64,000 nt of DNA from Mermis nigrescens (GCA_036768485.1 JAVLUZ010000081.1:124001-188000), one strand, 5' to 3'. Shown: positions 43,354 to 55,945, counted from the stretch's first letter. A program made the numbers and translations. The notes: generated from the sequence alone by a model not told the origin.

Positions 43354-44457
43354 CACTGTTTTTTTTGTACGAGACAAAGATTTTGAGGCTCGTACAAAGA
43401 TTTTCGGAGCCATCTTTGTACAATGTACAAAGACTTTGGGGCAAAGTAATAGTAATTTTTACGTTTTTTGGAGTATTTTTTAGCAAAATTTCTAAAAATT
43501 TTCGGCGCTTCGCGCCGAGTATCATAATTACATTCTATTTAGCTCCAAGCGCGGGCATTTAACACTCCAAAATCTATCTGTAAGCATCTTTGTACAGATT
43601 GAAGCATCTTTTAGATCTATTTCTACTGTTTTATAAAGATTTTATGCAGAAAAAAGGACTAATAAACAAATTTGCACTGTTTTCTGCCGTTTGAAGATAA
43701 AATTGACTCTTTTATCTGGTGTCTATTATGAGATTCAGTCAGCACATTGCAACCGCTTATTATTTATTATTGTGTAACACAAGTCATTTTAATTTGCTGA
43801 GTCGAATTTTATGTGTAATTTCAACCTAAGGCAAATGAAAGTTTTGGCGTTTCGGGCCGAACTAATACAACCAGCTGAATTTAGGACAAAGTTACATTTG
43901 CGAAGCGTGCGGGTCACGGATAACAATATAGTAGTATGTAAAAATGTGTACATTCAATTGCATATCTATACGTTATGCACACCTGGGCAATGACCCATAT
44001 CGGCCTATCACCAAGACGGGCCGAACCAAAAGTTGGACGGGGCGAAGGGGTGACTTGGACGGGGCTATGTTTTGTACAGGGAGAAAATTTTCGGAGATAA
44101 TTTAAGGAAATGCTAGATACAGTATATCATGATCAGTTTGCAAACCATGCACAGGAACCATCTTATTACACTGTTTGACACCTTTTTCATGGATGGACCT
44201 ACCTTTTTCAGTGACTGACCCACTGATTAAGCTGAACGACCAACCTTTTTCAGGCACGGACCCACCTTTTCTCAGCAACAGACCCACCTTTTTCAGGGTC
44301 AAGGGACCCACCCACCCTTTTGGCTGGAAGTTGGACGGGGCGAACAGTCAGCCATTGCCCAGGTATGACGTTATGTGTACAAAAAAATTTCGCTCGTACA
44401 AAGACTTTTCCGGAGATTTTTGTACATGTACAAAGAGGCTCGTACAAAAAAATAGTG
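43354..44457. mobile_element. MITE family D, copy D2, in NCAPD3 intron 1
   Basis: 1,104 bp; ends CACTGTTTTTTTTGTACGAG and (other strand) CACTATTTTTTTGTACGAG. Perfect 8-bp duplication GTTGAAAC at 43346-43353 and 44458-44465. Carries GGCGCTTCGCGCC at about 43503 and a nested family B-type element, B5. Confidence 0.93.
43978..44367. mobile_element. Family B-type element B5, nested in D2
   Basis: Ends CACACCTGGGCAATG and (other strand) CATACCTGGGCAATG: the same 11-bp terminal repeat as family B but inverted, with a different interior made partly of CACCTTTTTCAG units. Perfect 8-bp duplication ACGTTATG at 43970-43977 and 44368-44375. Confidence 0.88.
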
Positions 44458-44547
44458 GTTGAAACTATACATACGAGTAAAAGGAGAGGCGAACAGTAGT
44501 GCTATTTATGTTTGGTGACATTCAGCAGGGCATTTGTTGTTAATCAG

Positions 44548-44678
44548 GCTCGTCACTTTGTCGCACACATGCTAGGAAGGTCAGTTGTGATAGCGAATTC
44601 TGGCCGCAGTTTGCTGGTATTAGCTCGGATAAACGATCGATATTAGCTCTGCTGTTTTGCTCAATCGAATTTGGCCAG
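44548..44678 (+). CDS. NCAPD3: NCAPD3 exon 2
   Basis: Acceptor AATCAG, donor GTATAA, 131 nt (phase 1 to 0). Peptide includes EFWPQFAGISSDKRSILALL, aligning to [20 protein letters not shown] of the vertebrate protein with the right spacing to exon 1. It begins 83 bp after the end of D2's duplication. Confidence 0.8.
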
Positions 44679-44847
44679 GTATAAAATGTATTTAGGCTCA
44701 CTTAATGTTCTTTTTTGCCAATTTATTTTCAGTTTTCCTATTCAGAAGTCGGTTTTTTATTTTTAAAACAATTTTATACGATTTTTTTTTGTTTTAATAA
44801 TTGTAAAATGTTAAAATTGTAAAATTAAGCTTTTTTTGCTCGATCAG

Positions 44848-44971
44848 AAAGAGGGCTCGGCTTTCGAATGGCAATTGGTGTCTGTACAATGCGCCGACTT
44901 CTATCTCTCCATGTTGTGCATTCCGGGATCCAGGGCTTATGGCTTTTTTCACGCTAGCCTATTCGAAGTGA
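44848..44971 (+). CDS. NCAPD3: NCAPD3 exon 3
   Basis: After the acceptor GATCAG the peptide contains ADFYLSMLCIPGSRAYGFF and HASLFE, aligned with [20 protein letters not shown] and HPVMFD in the vertebrate protein. The strong donor is GTGAGT at 44968, but only the GTACCA donor at 44972 (phase 1) connects in frame to a canonical acceptor of exon 4. The exact 3' end is therefore uncertain by 4 nt. Confidence 0.78.
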
Positions 44972-45774
44972 GTACCATATCGGAACTACATTTGTGTACT
45001 TTTCTTTGAATTATCGTTTCTATATTATTGAATTAATTAATAGCTATTGCGCTAAATTAATTGCTTCAATAATATTTTGGAAAATGCAAATCATCCATTT
45101 CCCTAACGACTACTAATGCTAAAAACGAAAAATCTGGAAAAGGCGGGAAGTTTAATCTTATTTAATGGAATTTAATTTACTTTAGTTCAATTTTTGTGAA
45201 AAGCCTAAACAAACAAATTGGCATATACCTATGTGAAACAACAGTTTAAACCCATTTTTGAGAGCGACAGCCAATCTATACCTTTTCTTGCAATCAACCG
45301 TAAAGTGTCAGATACATATTTTCGCTGCAAAGATCAAACGCCGCAATTTAAATCAAACTTCGAAAGTATAGTTATATTAATACATATGTACATTTGATAG
45401 ACCGTAAACCTTATCTTAGGATGGTTTTACTTATTATTTAATTATTAAATTATCTATTATTCAATTATTTATTAATAACCAATTTTACTATCTTTTATCC
45501 CACTTGTACGAACATCTTAAAAATAATTGTAAAATCAAGAACTTACATATATAGACATAGTTTATTACTTTTGTGTAATTTGTTGTCAATTTTAATTTAA
45601 TTTAATGTACTAATTTATTAGATTTAGTTTAAATAATTTGTTTGTTGTCTATTCATCTTCCTTTCTCTACTTGTCGGTTGATTTTTAGTTATATTTCGTT
45701 TTTTTAAATTTTTATTAGTTCTTGTTTAATTTTTTAAATTTTCAGCTTAAATTCTTTTTGTCTATTCGAAAAAG
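44972..45774 (+). other. NCAPD3 intron 3
   Basis: AT-rich, with no element boundary recognised. CTATTCGAA occurs at the end of exon 3 (44959-44967) and again at the start of exon 4 (45762-45770). Confidence 0.5.
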
Positions 45775-45936
45775 CCATCGATAGCCTTAAATTTTGCTCT
45801 TCTGTTCTCTTCGGCTGTAACGGGAATGACGCCGGTGGTAGAAGTGCCAAAAATTTTGTCTCGACCAAAAAGACGCGCAAGCGGCGAGGCGGCGTTGCTT
45901 TTAATGGCGATTATTGTGACGAAGAAATCGACCATA
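45775..45936 (+). CDS. NCAPD3: NCAPD3 exon 4
   Basis: Peptide IDSLKFCSS, then a basic stretch (STKKTRKRRGG) and the acidic DYCDEEIDH, equivalent to the basic-acidic linker after the first HEAT block of NCAPD3 (KRGKPPRREDIEMDEI). Ends at donor GTAGCT, phase 1, compatible with exon 5. Confidence 0.72.
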
Positions 45937-46256
45937 GTAGCTTGGATGGCCAAGAAGGCAAGATTACGATCAAAAAAATCTAATTACAGAAATTAAAATT
46001 TCAAAAATTGAACCTAAAATTAAAAAATTAAATTAAATAAAAAAATCAAGTCCTAATTGAAATTGTCCAAGAAATTTGCCTCTGAACATTTTCGTGATGA
46101 TAGCGCGGCTGATAACCGCATTTAATTTAATTGATTGTAGAGAAAAATGTTTCTTTTGTCAGTCAGGGATGGATTTTTTCTGCAAATATCCCAAAGTCAC
46201 AGAATGATTTAAATTTTAATATGGGCTTGAACAGAGTTGACTAAAATGGTCAGAAG

Positions 46257-48927
46257 CAGTGATCGGACCGAGGGTACTTTTTGGACCCTCGGCCGAGGCA
46301 AGGGTTCTCAAATCCTTGCCTCGGCCGAGGCCGAGGCCGAGGGTAATGCCGAGGGTCAAGCTTTTATACCTATATCCGTGAATAGTACTCTTAGAATATT
46401 TTGTATGCACATGAGCTAGAGAATAATCGTAATATTAAACACTTTATCGAATGTCAAACAATCCATTTTTATTTTCAATAATAGTAGATCAAATGTGTGA
46501 AAGATTTATTGAATAAAGTCAGCAGCATGAAAGCATCTTTAATTTAACAAGTTGCCGTTAAAGACTTGGAAATGTTAATAAAAAATATGGCTGAACAAGC
46601 AGTTAAAAAGTTTTATTACTATAAATAAATAAATGGCGTCGAAGAAATAAACGAACAAACGAAATAAGCTAAGTAAAGACAGAACTGTAGCCATTGTTGT
46701 GCTCGCTTTTGCAGTAATGTCATGTTTAAACACGCTTTTTCAGTCATCCAATTCTGGTGTGGTAGGTAATATGACGAAAACTGCACTGTACTTTCCGATC
46801 ATAGTTTCCCAAGGTCCAGAGTTGAGGGGAAGGGTGAAATCCGAAAATGGGGGACCAGTAAATTAAGTACTGTATTATTATTAGCCGACACTATTTTTTA
46901 TACGAGCTTCTTTGTGCTTGCACAAAGATCCCCGAGAAGGTCTTTGTATTAGCGGACAAATTTTTGTAGATATATAAATATATTTCAAACATACAATTTT
47001 TTCATACTGCCAGTGTGTCCTGCAACCGGCATGCAGTCCTAAATAATGTTTTTTTGTGCAAGATACCTTTGTAAATACATGAACAAAGATGGTATCCAAG
47101 TCTTTGAACATTTCGTACATACAAATTTTTGTGTACTATATGGCACAGTAGCTATTTTAGCGTAGTAAAACAGGGTTTTTCGACCTTTGGTAGAGTATCT
47201 TAGCTGATTTCCAGGCTTCTGAATATTTGACATTTTTCCATTCTAAATGCAAATTCTACCATTTTAAAGATATACAGGACAGACAATTACTGATTTCGGC
47301 GCTGCGCCGAAAATTTTCGGGAATAACACACTTTTTTACACTTTATGTCTCCCCAAAAATCTTTTTGCATGTACAAAGACGGTCCTGAAAAGTCTTTGTA
47401 CATCAGGAAAAATCTTTGCCGAATACAAAAAAGCCGTGGTCCTAAATGTGATGATTCGGCCTGAATTTAGTTGATAATATTAGTTGGGCGCGAAGCGCCA
47501 AAATTTTTATGAGCTTTTGATGGAATTTACACATAAAACTCGACTTAGAAGGCTAAAACAACTTGAACTACAAAATCAGAAATATTACAGACATTGTAAT
47601 ATGCCAATTAAATCTTGTAATAAGCACCACTGCGCTTATAAATCCAATGCAATATCAGGATAAATTAAACAATTTCATCTTTGAACGGCAAAAAGTGCAA
47701 AGTTATTAAATAGTACTTATTTTTTGCATAAAATTTTTAAAAACAGTATAAATAGATACAAAAGATATTTAAATCTGCATAAGAATGCCTAGATTATACA
47801 AAAAATGATTTTGGAGTGTTTAATCCCCTTGCTTCAATCTAAATACAGTATATTAGCGATATTTTGCGCGAGTGCGCCAAAATTTTGTTGAAATTTCCTA
47901 AAAAATACTGAAAAACGATAAAATTAATATCACTTTGTCCCAGAAAATATTTTAACATTGTATAAAAATGGCTCCAAAAATAAATGCATGAGCCGAAATT
48001 GATTTTTGGCGAAAACCTGCATTTTTTGGCCATCTTTAGGTGCGTTTTTGCGATTTTCGGCCAAAAATTAGTGGTCATTTACCCCCCCCCCTCCAAAATC
48101 GCCGAAAACCATATATACGTGTAACAGGGGGCTTTGGGGGATTCCCCACCCATCCAGAGTTGGACGTCCTCCTCACTCCCCCCAACGTCAGAAAATTTTG
48201 ACCCATCCTCCCCATTTTTGGCGAAAACTTGCGCTTATGTTGGCTATTTTTAGGTGTTTTTGCCATTTTTGACCTAGAATTGAAATCGCTAACCCCCCCC
48301 CACCCTCCACTAAGAATGGCCAGGGACCCCTACCCGAAATTTCCAGCCGTTACATGTATGTCGAGGAGCCCCTCATCGAAAATTTTGAGCTGTTACATGC
48401 ATGTTTTATAGTGATAGTTTGTCTATTTACTCTTGCTTACATTCAAAAATACTGTATCACTTCGTAAAATTCTAATAATTAGATGCACTTTTGCCGTACT
48501 AAAAATTAAGTTCAAAAATATTCAAAAGATCTTCACCAAAAGTCGTCTGACAGTAACTTGAGTCTTGTACCCTGGGGGGGGTAATACACCTACCTTACCC
48601 CCTACGGGAATGTGTGTTTCCAATCCATGTAGCTAGCATGAGAATAAAAACTTAGTCGTCATATGAATAATCAATTGGCGCTTTGCTGCATGTAACTATG
48701 GTGTGACTGGGTACGCGCCTAAAAGCATAAGAAAAGACTATAGGTAAAAAACATCTTCTGTACTGCAGATGCATTCTAATTAGTTAACATTCAACGGATA
48801 TATTAAACTTATTCAAATGTGATTTTAACCCTCGTCGCCTCGGCACTTTTCAGCTTCGCCCTCGGCGCCAAGGCGTGGCTCTAAAAACGCCGAGCCTTGC
48901 CGAGGCCGAGGCTCGGTCCGATCACTG
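46257..48927 (+). mobile_element. hAT-like element E2, in NCAPD3 intron 4
   Basis: 2,671 bp; ends CAGTGATCGGACCGAGG and (other strand) CAGTGATCGGACCGAGCC. Perfect 8-bp duplication GTCAGAAG at 46249-46256 and 48928-48935. The interior is collinear with E1 and E4 but more diverged. Contains D-like TGTACAAAG segments near 46.9-47.4 kb and GGCGC palindromes. No transposase. Confidence 0.93.
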
Positions 48928-48935
48928 GTCAGAAG

Positions 48936-49294
48936 AAGGTACGGTTGGACAGTTATGGTTTAAATAAAATCGTGCAATCTAAATCAGATTAATCGAACCT
49001 AATTTATACTGCTACAACAGCATTATATAGTAAATAGGACTTGTGATTTATACCATGAATCTCAATATTTATTAACTATGATAGCAATAATTTTATCCTA
49101 ATTCATCTGGTGGTTTAGTTCGTGATTTACTGGCGTTATTTAAAAAACCAGTTATCCGGTTTGTATCACGAAGTTGACTATTTTTCGAACATAATGCGCA
49201 ATTATTTCGTACTTTGGTTAAACACCAGGCTACTTTTCCCAACGCTTACCATCGTAGGCGTTGTTTATATTTCGCATAAATTATTAGTGTAAAC
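48936..49294. other. NCAPD3 intron 4, nothing assigned
   Basis: No repeat boundary or coding sequence recognised. Confidence 0.4.
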
Positions 49295-50815
49295 CGTGAA
49301 TGATCTTGTGGGATTCGGGAGAGTTTTCACCCCCCCCCCTCCCAGAAAAATTCTAGCAATTTTTTCATCCCATCTAGAATTTGCGATTTTTCGATAGATA
49401 TGTACCAAAGTTTCTGAAAATTCGTAGAAAGGGTGCTCTTTCTTTGAAACGTTTTTAGCTGTCTATCTATATTTGCTCTAAAGTGTCGAATTTTCGGCGC
49501 TTTGCGCCATATACTCATGTTTTGACTATATTTTGTTAAATTTGTTCGATTTTTATTAATTTTTCTTTAAATTTTTTGTGTTTTTATATATAGTCATGGC
49601 CTCTAAAAACCACGTTTCACGTTTTTTGCATATATTCATTGTGCAAGCACCCCAGTCTTAGAAACTTATATAATCAGAGCAATCTCCCGTCGATGCTCTA
49701 TCTTTCGCCTCTTAGTTGATTTCATGGATCCCTTTAGTCTTGGAGGAAGAATCGATCGAAGTCAAAACTAAAAAAACCAGCAAATTCCATTTGGAAAGTA
49801 AAAGAAAACCATGGGAAATAAAATAAAAACGCCCCCAAAATGTTATGCGAAGTGCGTGGTTTACAGTGTAAAATAGTTAGTTGACCTTCACATGATCATA
49901 TTTTTTGAAAAAATTCATTTTTGACGATATTTCTGTTCATTTTATCACATTTATATAAAAATCAACGATTTTTTCTGAATTTTATTTAAAGTTCTATAAA
50001 TTTTACAAATAAAGTTTTCAAGTGAACTCTAGGTAAGTCTCTTCTAAATCCTCTACAAGAAATCAGTGGAAAATAATGCAACTTGATGAAAAGTATTATT
50101 GTTGCCATGGCAACGTATGCTTACATAGCATTGGTGTTTTTTAGGTTACAGTGGTTTTTTTAAGGTTACAATCGAACTTTTTTGGCAGTTTTTGGGGTGC
50201 TTCCTATTTTCTGTGAAAAATAAATATCAGGCATCATTTAAAGTGCTACTGAGACACGTTCCTGCTAAGTTTTGCAAAAATTGGCGCTGGTTTTTTTAAG
50301 GTTACAACTGGTTTTTTTAGGTTTGACTTTGAAGGTATACTGTAGCTATGTGGATGACATAGGACAACTAAATTTTTTCTGGCATTAGTCTGCAAGGGAG
50401 CCTAACGTGAAAACATAAAAGATTCCAGCAAATATGAATAAGGGTAGAAATACTTGACCCTCAAAAATGCTTTGAAAAATCTTAAAAACGACAATTCTTA
50501 GGAACTTTTCGACAAATTTATATCCCAAGTTTCTGAATAATCCGGAAAGAGATCAGGGGTCAGTTTTAATCCTCGCGGCATAGTTTGTTCGGCAGTATAT
50601 CATCAGTCATCTCCTTTTGGTTATGAAAAAGGGGTGGTTTTTTAGGTTACACATCGACTGGTTTTTTAGAAGACAGCATTATATGCTCTAGAAAGATAGA
50701 GCATCGTCAGAAACGTCGAAAAAGGATGTTCTCGCTGCGCACCTACCATTTTGAAACTCCAAAAGGCACTTTAAAAATTCAACCTCCCTCCCAGGATCCC
50801 CATGCTGTGCACTTC
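49295..50815 (-). mobile_element. Inverted, decayed H copy (H5) with inner repeat, in intron 4
   Basis: Both ends read as decayed family H (C runs at the left, CCCATGCTGTGCAC at the right). The middle, about 49590-50680, holds repeats of GGTTTTTTTAAGGTTACA and resembles, in inverted orientation, 60320-60560. Probably another nested element. Confidence 0.5.
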
Positions 50816-50860
50816 TGGTTAAAATTGTAACGCAAACTTTTTTGATGCCGTTTCGTACAG

Positions 50861-51067
50861 AAATCGATTATGCTTTAATACACGCCTTGTTGGCCAATCT
50901 GTTGAAAACCGTGTGGCTATTTTTGGGCCGTTTTTCCTTGCAAAACGATCGCGAATCGATTTATCGATTGATTTGCAATTTGCTAGATTTTCTACTCACT
51001 TTCGACGCATCGAACGCCGATACAACCGAGTGTAAAGCGTCGGACGCCGACGACAATTACGCGTTGA
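50861..51067 (+). CDS. NCAPD3: NCAPD3 exon 5
   Basis: Acceptor CGTACAG at 50860. Peptide has ALIHALLANLLKTVWLFLGRF and a HEAT-like helix pair, aligned to AIFHLLKNFLRLLPKF of NCAPD3, then a low-complexity acidic loop (ADTTECKASDADD). The 3' border is uncertain: donor GTTTAA at 51068 keeps phase with exon 6; GTCAAT at 51076 does not. Confidence 0.78.
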
Positions 51068-51179
51068 GTTTAAAGGTCAATTTATAAGTTAAAAAATTTT
51101 TAAGAAAAATATTAATTTTTTTCTAAATTTGAATATTTAAATTTTTTTAAATTTTAATATTGCTATTTAAAGCACAGAG

Positions 51180-51310
51180 ACGTGGTCGGCATGGCCTTCG
51201 CCAATTTACATCGACTTTTGAACGGTCGACATGACGCGCCGATCGACGTTCTGAGATTGATCTTTAAGCGTATGTTGCCCATCCTGATTTTGAACTCGCC
51301 TGGTAGCCAG
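51180..51310 (+). CDS. NCAPD3: NCAPD3 exon 6
   Basis: Peptide VVGMAFANLHRLLNGRHDAP and LRLIFKRMLPILIL, matching [20 protein letters not shown] and FHQMLSVILML in vertebrate NCAPD3. Donor GTGATA follows the CAG at 51310, phase 0, compatible with exon 7. The acceptor is either CACAGAG (51179) or the AG two bases earlier. Confidence 0.82.
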
Positions 51311-53534
51311 GTGATAATTTTTTTGGAAATTTTGTATCAGTGGATTACATTAATCAAGGCACTTGTGATTTATTTTATCTATTTTATTTATTTTCAGTAT
51401 TTTTTGTTTATTTACCCATTTGTTTTATATATTTATTCATTCACATGTTTGTTGTTCTAGTACCATCTCAATTTAACGCTTGCATATTGTAAGCCTGGAC
51501 ATATTTGGTACTTAAGCGAAAATTGTGGTGTTTGTTAGCCTTTGAACGAAACATCAGTTATTTTATTCAATTTTAAAAAATAAATGTGAGCATTCTAAAC
51601 TTATTGAAATCAGCCAAATAAATATTTCTGAATTCTCTTCTTTTTTACTCAACAGCCTTCAATACTCGTCGAAAACATCGTTTTGCCGCACGTTTTCGGT
51701 GGTGCTGTCTTTTTAGTAGAATTTAATAAAATCAAACGATTACATTCGTACACGTGTCAAAAAGCGACTAAGAACTTGATGCTTTTGAGCGGAAAAAATC
51801 GCTAAAACGTCTAAAGCGTCGTATTTGTTTGGAAAATTAAATATTCTACTAAAATCAGCATCTATACATATATTCTGGAGAAACTGCTACTCTGATGTAA
51901 GTCCAACATGACGTGTGTATTGAGATCATAAATGTGACAGGGGTGGGGATCCCCCTCCCCGATTTTCCAGAAAAGAATTGAATTTTTTGGTCGTTTTCGG
52001 CCAAAAATTGGAGGTCATTACTCCACCCCTCCCTAAAAATGCTCGGGGATCCTCACTCAAAGTCGAGCCGTTACATGTACATATGATGGTGATGATAACT
52101 TAGTATTTGGGGAAGGGACCGATAGTCACGTTTTAGCAAGCTAAATATAAAGTAGTTTTCGACTAGAAAAATTTAAGGTTAATTTAAAAGGAGCCTCTTA
52201 AACTACGTATCATTACTTTTATGTCTTATACATATATATTTACGTACACTAACACACCGTGCGATTTCTTACAATCTGGCATCATAGAGGATCGGGTCGG
52301 TATCGATTGAAAAACGTGCCAGTATTAATGGGTTTTGACTAGCTTTATGCAAGCAGTTTGAATAATACAAAAGTTTTGACTATTTTTAGATCTCAACAAT
52401 TTCGCTTAAACATGCTTTATATCAACCAGCCTCGTCATTTTTCTGTATTTCATCTCAAATCTCTACTTATACTATGACTTATAAGGAAATACAATGAAGA
52501 TGAAAATATTCGAGAAATAGAACTGACTATTTTACTTAAAAATTATTTTTTTGAGAATTTTCACCGTCTTGGCAATCGCTGAACAACCAGGCAGCTTGAG
52601 CAGCAAAACTTCACCGAAATTCAAAGTGAAATGCAAAGTGAACATTAAAATAATGCCTAATATTCACAATAACCGTCGTACAAAATGAGTGTAAATTATC
52701 AAAGCAATGTATAGAAAGACCTATTTTACAGCTATGTATAAAAGACTAGCTTTATCAAAATATTTTCGTCTTTTGCAATAAAGAAAAGTAACTATTTACG
52801 TATACAAATGTATCTTATTAAAATAATGGTTACATTGAAACGCAGATTGATAATGCACGAGATATGTCGCAGGCAATATGATTAAAAAGCAATACATGTA
52901 TACATACCTGCACTTACTTATACCTACATAGTGTAACATGCATTGAGTCCCGGGTCCGGCCTCTATAGAGTCCGGTCCTGACCAAATTTTGGGCCTGGTC
53001 GTTCACTGATAGGCTGATTCGTTGGTTGGTTGGCTTATTGGTTGGTGGTCGATTGGTTGATTCGTTGATTGGTCGGTTGGTTAGTTGATCGCTTGGTTGG
53101 TTGGCTGGTTTACTGCTTGGTTAATTGGTTGGTTGGTTAGTTGGTTGGTTGGTTGGTTGGCTGGCTGGCTGGCTAGTTGTTTAGTTGTTTGTTTGTTTAG
53201 CTAGCTGGTTAGTTTGGCTGGTTGTTTGAATGGTTGCTTGGTTGCTTGGTTGGATAATTGGCTGGATGATTGGCTGATTATTTGGTATGTATTGATTGAT
53301 ATGTATTGGTTAGTCGGTTCATTGGTATGCATTATGTTATTCACTTCCATTTCTTGTGGTTCACCATATTTTGATTCTATTTTGCATTTGTCTTTCATTT
53401 TTTTACTTAAAATTCTTGTTGATACTTGCAGCCTTAACCGTTGATACCGAATGGCCTACCGTTGATACCGCCGGACACCCGACCCTAAATTTCGATCAGT
53501 TACATGTATAATTTAAATTTTTTATTAACGTTTT
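51311..53534 (+). other. NCAPD3 intron 6, first part
   Basis: Contains a coding-like stretch at about 51655-51800 after CAACAG that does not fit the exon phase (see findings), a C-rich segment near 51950-52080, and a GGTT-rich imperfect tandem repeat at 53020-53320. Confidence 0.45.
53020..53320. repeat. Imperfect GGTT/GGCT tetranucleotide array
   Basis: Long run of TTGGTTGG and GGCTGGCT units, decaying rightwards to TTGGTATG. Simple-sequence repeat in intron 6. Confidence 0.75.
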
Positions 53535-54755
53535 TTCGTAGGCAGTGATCGGACCGAGGGTACTTTTAGACCCTCAGCCTCGGCCGAGGCGACTTAAAAT
53601 CCTTACCTCCGCCGACGGTAATGCCGAGGATCAAGCTTATATATGTACCTATACCCATAAATAGTACTCTTAGAATATTTTGTATGCACATGAGCTAGAG
53701 AATAATCGTAATATTAAACACTTTATCGAATTAAAACAAATGTTTATTGCTGTTTGCCAGGATTCTTATTCCAATCTGATGAAGCAGATAATTCATCATC
53801 AAAATCTAGATCATCTGAATCAGAGTCAGCCTCGTCTATTTCGCCTTGTCGTGCTATCGCGTCATCGTCGTCTTCATCCTTTATCAAATCCTTTAAAGCG
53901 TAGTTTCCCAAGATCGAAAGTTCTGGGGGATGAAATCCCAAATTTTGAGACCACTAAATTTAGAGTCCTAGCCTCTTTTGCAGTTCAAATATGAAAAATG
54001 GCTGAAACATTCTATATAGAATGTTTTAATGTGAAAAACTGCATTTTTCACTACTTTTTGTCCCATTCTGACTAGTTTCGTTACTCTTGCAAGTAAAAAA
54101 TATAATAATTCATCGAAAATTTTGACTTTTCAGGTCATTTTAACTTCATTCTAGGTATTTTATAAGTTAATAAAACAGAAATGTCCTAGTCGGCGTAGAG
54201 CGCCGAAAAATTTTTAACATCTTCGCTGCTTTTGTACTCGAAAATCATTGCAGAAAATGTTTGATATTTCGAAATCGTCTGACTGATTCAAGTCTCGGAC
54301 CCTGAGGGAGTGTGTAATACCCCTCACCCCTCCCTATTTGAGTATGTGTTTTAGAGTCACACTATTATAACCAACTGCTTTGAGATTGTGCTTTACAAAA
54401 AGGAGTTTTGGAACATTTGATACAATCGACATTATGAAATACGAGTATAGTAAAATCGAATCGCTGAAGTTAAGAACGATGACTGAGAGAACACTACTTC
54501 AGAGATCAAAAATTTCATGCAGGTTTACATACAAATATTTCAATGAAAGTGAAATCGAAACGGATAATATGTCAAACAATTCATTCTTATTTTCAATGAT
54601 AGTAGATTAAGTGTGTGAAGGATTTATTGAATAAAGTCAGCAGCATGAAAGCATCTTTAATTTATTAAGTTGCCGTTGAAGACTTGGAAAAGTTAATAAA
54701 AAATATGGCTGAGCAAGCAGTTGAAAAGTTTTTTACTATAAATAAGAAAACAGTG

Positions 54756-55826
54756 CAGTGTTTTTTTGTACAAGGTCCAGTTATACATGTACAAAGATGG
54801 TCCCCAAAAGTCTTTGTACATTTTGTACATACAAATTTTTGTGTACTATAATATAGTACAGTAGCGATTTTAGTGTGTTAAAACAGGGCTTTCGATCTTT
54901 GGTAGTGTATTTTCGCTAATTTTTGGGTTTCTGATGCCAAAAATTACTAAAAATTGTCTCGAAACGGCGCGATGCGCCAAAAAATTTGACATTTTTCCAT
55001 TCTAAATGCAAATTCTGCCATTTGAAAGATATGTAGTACAAACAATAACTCATTTCGGCGCGAAGCGACGAAAATTTTTAGGAATTTTACATCTTTTTAC
55101 AGTTTTTGTCTTCCCAAAAATCATTGTACAGTTTGTACACACGAATTTTTGGGTAGGTATTATAATATGGTACAGTAGCGATTTAAGTCTGGTAAAAACA
55201 GAGTTGTTCGACTTTTGGTAGTGTATTTTAGCTAATTTCTTGGTCTCTAAGGGCAAAAATCACTAAGAATTGTCTTAAAACGGCGCAGAAGCATCGAAAA
55301 AATTAGACATTTTTCCATTCTAAATGCAAATTCTGCTATTTTAAAGATATTCCGGCAGGACAAACAATTACTCATTTCGGCGCGAAGCGACGAAAATTTT
55401 TGGGAATTTAACACCTTCTTACAGTTTTTGTCTTCTCAGAAATCTTTGTACATTTTGTACTTATAAATTTTTGTGTAGTATAATGTGGTACCGTAGCGAT
55501 TTTAGTTTGGTAAAAACAGAGTTTTTTGTCTTTTGGTAGTGTATTTTATCTAATTTCTGGGTCTCTACGGGCAAAAATCTCTAAGAATCGTCTAAACACG
55601 GCGCGAAGCGCCGAAAAATTTGACATTTTTCCTTTTGAAATTCGATTTCTGCCATTATAAAGATATATAGAACACACAATTACTGTTTTCGGCGCGAAGC
55701 GTCAATTCTTGCGAATTTCAGACCTTGCAATTATTGTCTCCCCAAAAATCTTTGTACATGTACAAAGACGGCCCCGAAAAGTCTTTGAACATCATGAAAA
55801 ATCTTTGCTGAGTACAAAAAACACTG
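54756..55826. mobile_element. MITE family D, copy D3, nested in E3
   Basis: 1,071 bp; ends CAGTGTTTTTTTGTAC and (other strand) CAGTGTTTTTTGTACTC. Flanks AAACAGTG and AAACAATG agree at seven of eight. E4 has the same site without an insert (AAAACAGTGTCGAAG near 58125). Carries several GGCGCGAAGCG-type palindromes. Confidence 0.88.
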
Positions 55827-55945
55827 AAACAATGTCGAAGAAATAAACGAACAAACGAAGTAAGCTATGTAAAGACAGAAGTGCAGCCATTGTTGTGCTC
55901 TCTTTTGCAGTAATGCATGTTTAAACTCGCTTTGTCAGTCATTCG

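Noticed and set aside
53213..53444. Tryptophan/leucine-rich membrane protein
   Set aside because: Derived from the GGTT tetranucleotide array.
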